Positions 43,243 through 64,000 of a stretch of DNA of 64,000 bases are shown piece by piece (within the stretch, counting starts at the first letter, position 1; each line of letters opens with the position of its first letter). Below the pieces are notes generated by a model. The model was not told the DNA's origin, ran no database searches, and saw nothing but the letters and a program-made list of their open reading frames with translations. The stretch spans positions 16,021,216 to 16,085,215 of the forward strand of contig CP137670.1 of assembly GCA_037976565.1 (NCBI GenBank). Direction: 5' to 3'. The position numbers and the translations under genes were made by a program. This stretch comes from Mesocentrotus franciscanus (lineage: Eukaryota > Echinodermata > Echinoidea > Camarodonta > Strongylocentrotidae).

Positions 43243-45612
43243 CTAATTTCCTTGGTCTGTTTTGAATAAAGGAAGACGTAATTGTCGACCCGTTTTTTGT
43301 CTTGTGGAATATTCATGTTGTATCATACTGCAATAATGTTTTAAGGAATGAGGTAATCGTTCATTTCTCAAATCAAACAAAAAAGTACAAATAGATAATT
43401 TATGCAATTTGAAAACATTCAGCAATTGGAGGTCACGAAACAGTGCATTAGTATAAGTACGATGTGGCTTGAAAGTTATAGCACGTACAGCCATCTTTTG
43501 AGTATAAAATATACAATTCAAGTGTGATAAGTACCACCCAAACCTCGATGCCATATGTAATATGTGGCTGTATCAGAGCTTTATACAACAGTATCAATAT
43601 ATATTTAGGGACAAAGTGCCGTAATTTAAAGAGGATACCGACCTTTTTCCGTATACAGTCATTAACAGATTTGATATGTGAATTCTTTGTTAAAATTAAT
43701 GTATGTCAATGGTAATGCCCCAACAAATGTCGCTTCCTCCACTTCTCTTAATTCTGCCCCAGCCGATATTTGCAATCTCCCTCTAAGCGCAGCACGGCCT
43801 TTCTTCTACGACTACTAAAGAACATGAAATTGGTTTTTGACGCATTGATAGTAAGATTATTTGCAGTGCACCAATTTTGTATCGATTTTAAATTTTCATT
43901 TACTTCACACTCATTTATTTGATCTACACCTTTGGGAAAGTATGAAAAATATTAGAATCATCTGCAAATAGTCTGAAATTGAAATAATTTGTCACAGTTG
44001 GCAAGTCATTTATATAGATTAAAAACAGAGTTGGTCCTAAGACAGAACCTTGTGGTACACCGCATTTGATATATCTACTTTCTGATGACGACTCCTTGTA
44101 TTTCACAAACTTCATTCTGTCACTAAGATAGCTTTCGAGCAATTTCAGTGCATTTCCCCGGATGCCATAATGGGGTAGCTTTTTAAATAATATGTTGTGC
44201 TTTATTGTGTAAAAAGGCCTTTTGAAAGTCAAGAAACACATCAAGCGTATACACATCCTTCGTCTATACTTTTCAAAACCGTATTCATAAGATTAATTAC
44301 TGATAATTTAGTACTATACTTCTTTCTAAATCCGTACTGATGGTGATATAAAATGTCATGCGTTTCTAGGAAACTGGTCATTCGACATTAACTATTTTTT
44401 CTAAAACTTTACCCAAACTTGGTAGGATAGAAATTGATCTATAATTTCCTGTTTCATATCTCTCACCTTTCTTAATCAGTGGAGTGACTTTAGCAATTTT
44501 CATTTGATCAGGGGAATTTCCTGTTTCCAATGTTAGATTGAAGATAATATGTGTTAATGGTTCAGCCAAAATAGATGTACCATCCTTAATCAGGCGTACT
44601 GGAATGTTGTAACTACAAGCTTTCTTCTCGTCAAGAGCCAACATGTGGTCATGAACTTCCTTTATTGTGACCGGTTTCCAAAAAAGGGATTGCTCAACAC
44701 TATTATTTAAATAATCTTCAAATAATGTGGGTACATTTGGTATTGCTGATGCTAGATTTGGACCTATGTTTACAAAGAAATCATTAAATTCATTGGCAAT
44801 TTCAGAATCAGTTGTTAGAACTTCATCATTTCCATTAAAATGCCTTATAAGTTTTTCTACCTTAGTACCTTTGTTACCATTATTTCTCCCCGATAGTAAT
44901 TCATTTATGATATTCCACGTTTTACTAGTGTTATTGCTGTTCTCAGCTAACAAACCACTGTGATAATTTCTCTTGGCATTGCGAAGAACAGTCGTTAGTA
45001 CGTTTCTATAGCTCCGATATTTGTGTACGACACTTACATCAAAACTATGTTGTCTTACTTTTACAAACACTTTATATTTTTTTTCGAACAGACTTCATTA
45101 TTGATTTGGTTATCCAAGGTTTTTTATAAGCGCGTCCTTTGCGGCTACCAATCAAAATTGGTGTATGTTTATCACAAACATTATTAAACACATTATGAAA
45201 TATGGAATATGCCATGTTAACATCTTTACAGTAATTGATGCGCTGCCAGTCTTGCCCAGCAAGATCATTTTTAAAGTTTTGTAGATCATAGTTTTTATAA
45301 CATCTGTAAGTTACAGTCTTTGGATAATGCTGCTGCTTCAGACTACATGGATTTGCCAAAATCATGAACACAGGGTAGTGATCAAAAATATCACATTCTA
45401 TAACACCCGAGTGATTATCATACTTGTTCATATTAGTGTAAATATGGTCTAATAATGTTACAGACTCACTGGTAACTCTTGTTGGATATTTTATTTTTTG
45501 CTCCATTCCTACGCATTTCATCGCTGTTGAAAACCCTTCTGTTGTTCCGTCTGAACTTATTTCAGATTTCGAATTTATATTAAAATCTCCTATTATAATG
45601 CTATTGGCATTG
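43243..45612 (-). mobile_element. broken non-LTR retrotransposon (endonuclease + reverse transcriptase)
   Basis: Reading down the minus strand: GDFNIN and DHYPVF (end of an AP-endonuclease domain), KPWITKSI, then reverse-transcriptase motifs HQYGFRKKYST, LDFQKAF, GVPQGSVLGPTLFLIYINDL and FADDSN, and a C-terminal MAVRAITFKPHRTYTNALF segment. This order fits CR1/L2/Crack-type LINEs. At least three frame changes break the ORF (near 45071, 44390 and 44250), and the Asp after KAF is Tyr. The 5' end is truncated. Not functional. Confidence 0.85.
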
Positions 45613-45856
45613 CGTCTGTCAACTTTAAATGAATAAAACTATAATGACAAAAAATGAAAAGAAAATAGAAGAAGCGATGTGGGTGACGTGTGCGGTGGAT
45701 TTTCCAAGTTTCGATATTCGGACAATCTCCTTCCTCACATTCTGGCAGCGAAGTGCCCGAATAGTGCAAAGCCAATAATAATTGTCCTTCTACTTTTAGG
45801 AGGGGGAGGGGCTGTTTGGGTGTTCGTTTGTTTCGCTTTCATTACTTTCCATCAAA

Positions 45857-46314
45857 GACCCCGTTCTCATTCACTTCGTTGGAGCGGTCTAACTAAGACC
45901 CGTTCCTCAGGAGCGGTTCTTAAGTGAGTGAGAACGGTCAAAGTGGTCCAGGAAGTGGACTTCTGGACCGCTCCAGAAGACCACCTCGGGAGGTGGTCTT
46001 GAGGAACGGGTCTTATTAAGAGCGGTTTGGAGCGCTCTAACGTGCGAGTGTGAACGGAAGCGTACTTTGAACGGAAGTGGTCTAGTGACGTTGCGTGCGA
46101 AACATGTAGTACGGTACATACGCTTAGTATTCCGCGCGCGAAAAATTTACCCGCTGACCTGAGCTGCCATAGCAACAAGACCACTTTGACTCGTGGAGCG
46201 GTTTGAGCCATAAAAAACTGCTCGGAGTGTGAACCCTCGCAAACCGTTCCTCAAGACCCGTTCCTCTGGAGCGATCTAACTAAGACCACTTTCAAAGTGA
46301 GTGAGAACGAGGTC
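45857..46314 (+). mobile_element. MITE family 2, copy 2
   Basis: It starts GACCCCGTTCTCATTCACTT and ends AGTGAGTGAGAACGAGGTC. The body repeats GGAGCGGTCT/AGACCGCTCC-type words in both orientations. No ORF of its own. Confidence 0.88.
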
Positions 46315-46319
46315 AAATT

Positions 46320-46771
46320 GACCCCGTTCTCATTCACTTCGTTGGAGCGGTCTAACTAAGACCCGTTCCTCAGGAGCGGTTCTAAGGTGAGTGAGAACGG
46401 TCAAAGTGGTCCAGGAAGTGGACTTCTGGACCGCTCCAGAAGACCACCTCGGGAGGTGGTCTTGAGGAACGGGTCTTATTAAGAGCGGTTTGGAGCGCTC
46501 TAACGTGCGAGTGTGAACGGAAGCGTACTTTGAACGGAAGTGAGCTAGTGACGTTCCGTGCGAAACATGTAGTACGGTACATACGCTTAGTATTCCGCGC
46601 GCGAAAAATTTACCCGCTGACCTGAGCTGCCATAGCAACAAGACCACTTTGACTCGTGGAGCGGTTTGAGCCATAAAAAACTGCTCGGAGTGTGAACCCT
46701 CGCAAACCGTTCCTCAAGACCCGTTCCTCTGGAGCGGTCTAACTAAGACCACTTTCAAAGTGAGTGAGAAC
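46320..46771 (+). mobile_element. MITE family 2, copy 3, head-to-tail with copy 2
   Basis: Nearly identical to copy 2 (few substitutions, for example GTTGCGTGCG versus GTTCCGTGCG), same orientation, separated by about 5 nt. The last ~6 nt of the right end are replaced. Confidence 0.88.
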
Positions 46772-47639
46772 TGATATCAACTGTAGCAAAAATATTACAG
46801 TTAGTCTTCTGTCGCATGATGAATGAAGACCAATATAAAATATTTTTAACATAGGGCCTACTGGGAGGATTTTCATTCCATGCAGGTTTCAATTGGCAGT
46901 AGTATAAGACTATTATTTCTTGTGTTGGAGTGAGGTTCTCTATTGTATTACTCACTTATCGGCCTAGTTTACTACAAATAATTCGTTTCTGTACTGATTG
47001 AAATTCAATATCAATATCGTTCTATTATCGTCTGTTGAGAGCCAGACGAACGTTAAGTCTGTGTAAAAGTAAGGAAAGTAATCGCATTCTAGCTAACATT
47101 GGTTTTAGTTTCAGCGACAGGTGCGTCTATTTAACGTTGGTAAAATTTGTATAAACATTTTGTTTCTGTTCTAGAGTTTGGTTTATTTAGTTTTTTTGTG
47201 AGGGAGCGTAAAGCGAAAAATAAAGATGACAGATTGGGTTTAGTGTAAGGGTTAGGTATAGTGTTTGGTGTAGTGTTATTAGTTTGAACAATTAGTGTAT
47301 TATATTGCCAGTGGGGCAATTGCCGCCGGCCGTATAACATGTGTTGTACAACCCCCACTCCCCCACTTCACTGTGTCTGTAAGTTACTCCAGGAGAAATG
47401 TATGCAGGTGCGGTTCTAGAAGAACACTTTTCTTTGGGTGAGGGGAGGTGGGGGGGGGGGCCTTAGGGTGGGCTGGGGCTTGGGGGTTCATGCTTTATAG
47501 TTTCACGTGTGACTCGCTTAGATTCTTGTATTTATGAAGTGTTTGTGGGTTTTTTTGGTGGGGGGCTGGAAGACGTTCGGCAGGTTTAGAGAATCGACGT
47601 TGACCCTCTTCTGTTTTGACTTGTTTTACTTACATCAAA
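46772..47639. other. intergenic, no gene seen
   Basis: No motif-bearing ORF. A G-rich run occurs near 47440-47490. Confidence 0.5.
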
Positions 47640-47960
47640 TATTGCGTCCATAATGTTTCTTGTGAACTTAATAACACCTGTATTTAACTTTGGTAGAGAA
47701 CTTTTTCAAGCCGTCCATCAATATTTTGCTAATGAACAATATAACGAGTGTTCCACACAATTTTGAATTAGTTTGCTTAATTAACATCAAATATTAATTC
47801 GTTATATTTGTTGTTGACTCAATAACACCTGTATTTAGCTTTGGTTGAGAAAATACTTACATTGTTTTAAAATATTAACTTTTCAAGCCGTCAATCAATA
47901 TTTTGCCAATGAACAAAATAACGAGTGTATCACATAATTTCGAATTTGTTTGGTTAATTT
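47640..47960 (+). repeat. tandem duplication, two ~160-180-bp units
   Basis: ATAACACCTGTATTTA, CAAGCCGTC-ATCAATATTTTG and ATAACGAGTGT blocks occur twice in the same order with moderate divergence. Confidence 0.75.
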
Positions 47961-48321
47961 AACCAAAAGGGTATTCAACTGCAGTCAATTCAAAACTAAT
48001 ATCAAATGTTTGCTTTCCGACATTTTACACGCGAACAAGTTTTGTTTAATATCCTCTCCGTGGTATGGGATCTGGTGTCTCAACGAACCTCGAAAGAGAA
48101 AGAGAGAGAGAGAACAACAACAACCCAACCAGAAAAAATGGGTCACGAATAAGGTATACGTTTTCGTTAATACTAAATATGATGACGGTAATAAGAAATA
48201 GGCCTAATAATCAAATATTGAAAATATATTTGTCACCCTTTGGAAGGGAGCCGGAATTCATTTTTGAATACATCATGTAGTCGATGTAGAAAATCTCTTA
48301 ATATGCGTGTGTACTGATGGT

Positions 48322-48780
48322 TCTTTATGGTATCACCATGGACCCTATCGCAACCTTGGGGTATGGTCCATGGTATCACTAACACTACTCTACGGTTCTT
48401 TATTGTATCACCATGGACCCTACCACAACACTACTCTATGGTTCTTTATGGTATCACCATGGACCCTACCACAACACTACTCTATGGTTCTTTATGGTAT
48501 CACCATGGACCCTATCGCAACCTTGGGGTATGGTCCATGGTATCACTAACACTACTCTACGGTTCTTTATTGTATCACCATGGACCCTACCACAACACTA
48601 CTCTATGGTTCTTTATGGTATCACCATGGACCCTATACCAAAACCTTGGGGTAGGGTCCATGGTACCACTAACCATGGACCATATCACCATGGACCCTGC
48701 CACAACCTTGTGGCAGGGTCCATGTTATCACTAACACTACTCTATGTTTTGTTGTATGGTATCACTAACACTACTCTATA
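48322..48780 (+). repeat. compound minisatellite (ATCACCATGGACCC units)
   Basis: Units built from TATGGTATCACCATGGACCC, (TA/AC)CACAACACTACTCTA and ACCTTGGGGTATGGTCCATG alternate. GGGTCCATGG and CCATGGACCC make it self-complementary. ORFs of 80-135 codons are artefacts. Confidence 0.9.
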
Positions 48781-50307
48781 TGGTCATGTCAAGATACTTT
48801 ATAATTCTTGAATGAAATAAATGGGGAGGGGAGGGGGTGAGACGTGTCGTACTGGACACATTACATGGAATCGCTCTACACTAGTTATCAACCAGGGGTG
48901 TTTCATATGATTGGGGAGAACCTTCTGATGTTTGACAAGAATTTAGGATTATATTATTGGCCCGTTCATAGCAGGAACAGTAGCGATTCTAGAGGGGGAC
49001 TACGGGGTGCTACTCTGAAGTCCCCCCATAACTATAATTACGATTTTTTTTTCTAAAGGGGGAATCCAATCTTACTAGCAAACTACTCTATAAGAGAGCA
49101 GAAAAATATGAGAAGCAGACAGGTGGAAGTTTGAAATAAATCGAACCAAATGTTGTTTTCAAAGAAAGTTATGAGTTCTTACAAACTTTCGTCACTATAC
49201 GTCTGGGAACTTCAAACTGGCTTAATTTGTAATGTTAGTGTTACGTAGTGCCGGACAAATTTCCCATTTGTTCCAACACATAAATGACGAAACTATCATT
49301 TCGTTTAATGTATGACTCGGGAGAAAGAAGGCACTGAGGTTAAATATATATATATATATATATATATTGACGATATTTTTGTACACGACAAACGGGAGAG
49401 CTGTCAATGACTACGTCACAAGCCACTAACCTAATTGCCAATCTGGAAATCGCACATAGCTTTAGTGATCGCATAATTTAAACATTCATAAATCTCATTA
49501 TTGATCCGATTTATTTCAAACTTTCGCCATTCTGTTTCTCTTATTTTTCTGCTTTCGTACAAAACTCAACGTTTTACAAAGATCGGATCACCCTGTAAAT
49601 AATAATAATAATAATATCTAAAAACTCTGAGTAAATAAAACCTTTTAACATGTTTCTGAAAGGTTACTAGGCAATGAATGTTTCGAATGTCACTTGGCAG
49701 CTTATTCCAGAGGACTGGTGCCACATACACATGGATTATAAGGAGGAAATAGGACTACTCCAAATGAACATATTCACCACATTACTTTCCAGGTCATTTC
49801 AGCTAATCAATCTATTGTTTAGAAAATGGAATATTATTGATTAAAAACTAGTTCAGACCGAACTATTGTTAATGATACATTATACCAAGTTAAGGTGAGA
49901 CATTATATAGAAATACTGTCTTCTCCGATTACCGGCATTACCGCCGTTTGTATACTCAAAGCTGGAATAGGTGACAGGTGGTGAGACAGAAATCAATCCT
50001 CTTACGAAGTTTACATTTAAAAAAGAACAAATAAGTTACTACATCGCTAGTTTCTTAATTCTTTCCACAGAACGCTTTATTATACTTTTGATTTGAATGG
50101 CGTATTGGTTTAAAAGAAACGAGTCAATGAAAACTATCAATATTCGGAAATATTTGCGGCACAATGTCATGCAAACGAAATAATATTTGATTGCTGGAAA
50201 GTAAACTTAGTTCTACACGAGCATTGTGTGGCTAAATTATGATATAAGTGTGGGAGAGGAACCTGTGATCAAGGCATTGTGTCTTGTTAGCTGAAACTGA
50301 CAGAAAC
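48781..50307. other. intergenic / upstream region of the SRCR gene
   Basis: It contains a LINE remnant (49595-49730) and a (TA)n tract near 49345. I find no convincing TATA box at a fixed distance from the ATG at 50308. Confidence 0.45.
49595..49730 (-). mobile_element. LINE C-terminal remnant with (ATT)n tail
   Basis: The minus strand reads VYVAPVLWNKLPSDIR then NIHCLVTFQKHVKR, the PxLWNxLPxxIR motif of CR1/L2-like reverse transcriptases, followed by a TTATTATTATT tail. It is the same kind of remnant as 23455 and 20905. Confidence 0.65.
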
Positions 50308-62442
<12,135 letters not shown>

Positions 62443-63540
62443 GTAAGTTGATCATGAAATAAGATTACATTGGTTTATATACCAGATTTTCTAAGTTGTA
62501 CATTACTGGTATTTACTGAATTTAACGGAATCGAGCCATCTTTGTAGGAAAGACATAACGTTGAAACGTTACAGGATGTGTGATTAGGTCCAAAGAACGT
62601 GATTGAAAAAAAAAAATCATTCTCTTGGTGGTGCATTTCATCACTTAACACTTTTACTTTGCAGCATATGCTAATAGAGTATTGGCAATTGAATATCTGC
62701 AGATTTTTCTTTTCACAGAGAGGTAGAATGCTAAGTGACTAATTAACATTAAACAATGGTGAGGACGATAATTTAGGCGAATGTATATTAAGGTGAAAAC
62801 CATAGGATTTGTTAAATTGATAAGGGTGGGGAAAAGTTTTGTTGCGTGTGTGGGTGTCTAATATCTACCCATTTTTCCAAGGAGGGAGCTTCCATCTAAT
62901 ACATTAACGTGTGCCTACGGTAGTGACTTTTTCAGTTTACGTATGTGTATATAAGGTGACTACTATCGGATGGGTTTAACCGATGATGGTGGGTGAGGGA
63001 TCTGATGTGCGTGCGTGTGTGTGTGTTCGTAGGTAATATCTAAAGATCTTGTCAAGAAGGAAAATTCCCAGTGACCAATTAACTACGGTAGTGACTTTTA
63101 TTCAGTGTATTTGTGTTTATGTATGTTGACTATCATCAGATTGGTTAAATTGATGAGGGTGTGTGTGAGATTTGTTGTGTGGATGTGAGTGTGTGGCTCA
63201 AATCTGCAGAGTTTTGCAAGAATGAGAATTTCAACTGACTTATTAATTTGGTATATGGCATTGACTGTTATTCGTTATATTTGTGTGTACGTATGGTGAA
63301 TAATATCGGGTGAGTTTAAGGTATGAGCAAACGGAGTGAGTGTGGGTTTAGATAACATTATGGACGTGAGGTCGTAGTAGACCTTTGTTTAAGTCTCGTT
63401 ATCACGGAAGTTTAATTGGTGTCTAATTTGTATCGTATTATAATATAACCATGATATAACTGGGTAATGTGATAAAGCAATTTCCCTGGTATCTTGAAAC
63501 GGGGATCATGAATGGGAAGTTGCACTAAATTGGTGAACAC
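62443..63540 (+). other. intron-like sequence after microexon 17
   Basis: To about 63.3 kb it repeats the intron of microexon 13 (GTGACTTTTTCAGTTTACGT, GATGGGTTTAACCGATGATG blocks). I see no further microexon or terminal exon. Confidence 0.6.
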
Positions 63541-64000
63541 TTTTAGGCCTAGGTCACATTTGCCGCGGCGGCCGTGTGGTCTAAAATACCTACAGCCAAT
63601 AGCAATTATAGGGCCGCCGCAGCATTCCCACGGTCACAGACGGTAGCGGTCACATATGTTCGGGTAGCCGCACGGCGTATTTTGAATTTGTGGAGAGAGA
63701 AAACCTGCGGCTGCCGTACGGCCTTTGAAATGATAACGCACGGTCGCCTTAGGGCGTCCCTGCGGCGGCCGTAGGTTTTTGACAAATACCAAGGCGCCCG
63801 CAAGGCCACTGTACTGGCGCCGTAGGGCCTAGGGCGCCCGATGAATTCCTGCGGCCACCGCAATTTGTTTGGGGTCCGCAAAAGTCAATTATAATTCATA
63901 AGACCCTAAAACAACCGTACGGCAAACGCAAGGCCACCGTACGCCCGACGTATGGTCGCCTTGGAACCGCTCTACGGCATGGCTGCGGCGTGTCTAATCG
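63541..64000. repeat. GC-rich dispersed repeat, truncated by window end
   Basis: An abrupt change to GC-rich sequence made of GCCGCGGC, GCCGTACGGC and CGGTCGCC words in both orientations, beginning AGGCCTAGGTCACATTTGCC. It is probably a MITE-like element. ORFs of 66-91 codons on both strands are by-products. Confidence 0.6.

Noticed and set aside
48307..48811. ORFs of 80-135 codons with repeated WYHHGPYHN-like segments
   Set aside because: All three plus frames are open across a compound minisatellite; no splice sites or domain.

Overview
This is a stretch of an animal nuclear genome, not a prokaryotic or viral one. It is AT-rich, its genes are broken into many exons with GT..AG introns, and non-LTR retrotransposons, MITEs, long inverted repeats, minisatellites and (TA)n tracts lie between and inside them. 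The scattered TACATG-type repeats, the mix of repeats and an SRCR-domain gene point to a marine invertebrate deuterostome. A sea urchin is my best guess, but this is inference. Two runs of exactly 500 N (116-615 and 22533-23032) are scaffold gaps of unknown true size.

There are two real genes. (1) On the minus strand, from about 42.3 kb down to 13.3 kb, lies a gene of more than 20 exons whose splice phases chain from a start codon at 40490 to a stop at 13854. Its first exons carry the N-terminal signature of the FSIP2 (fibrous sheath-interacting protein 2) family, a sperm flagellum protein. A long charged coiled coil and a Ser/Arg/Lys-rich tail follow. At least one exon is hidden in the 500-N gap, and three one-base frame breaks sit in short G runs. 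(2) On the plus strand, from 50308 past the end of the window, lies a secreted SRCR protein. After a signal-peptide exon and one SRCR exon it has 17 microexons (15 of exactly 42 nt, one of 18 and one of 21), all phase 1-1. They encode a Tyr/Ser/Asp-rich repeat. Most of this array arose by tandem duplication of a unit of about 1.1 kb.

Layout: 0-13 kb is repeat-rich and has no supported host gene (MITEs, a 780-bp foldback element with a paralogous empty site, a 670-bp near-perfect hairpin, a GA-rich minisatellite, a LINE fragment). 13.3-42.3 kb is the FSIP2-like gene; its introns hold SINE, LINE and MITE copies, two ~0.8-kb elements with internal repeats rich in nuclear-receptor DR1 motifs plus a third related one, a 53-bp VNTR of about 35 copies, and decayed copies of two of the gene's own exons. 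43.2-45.6 kb is a broken LINE with endonuclease and reverse-transcriptase motifs. 45.9-46.8 kb is a head-to-tail pair of MITEs. 46.8-50.3 kb is intergenic with tandem repeats. 50.3-62.4 kb is the SRCR and microexon gene. 62.4-64 kb is its downstream intron-like sequence and a GC-rich repeat cut by the window end.

The two genes show no sign of working together. The microexon array is the most unusual structure here: because every exon is in the same symmetric phase, any subset can be joined without changing frame, so the locus could make many length and sequence variants by splicing or by unequal crossing-over.
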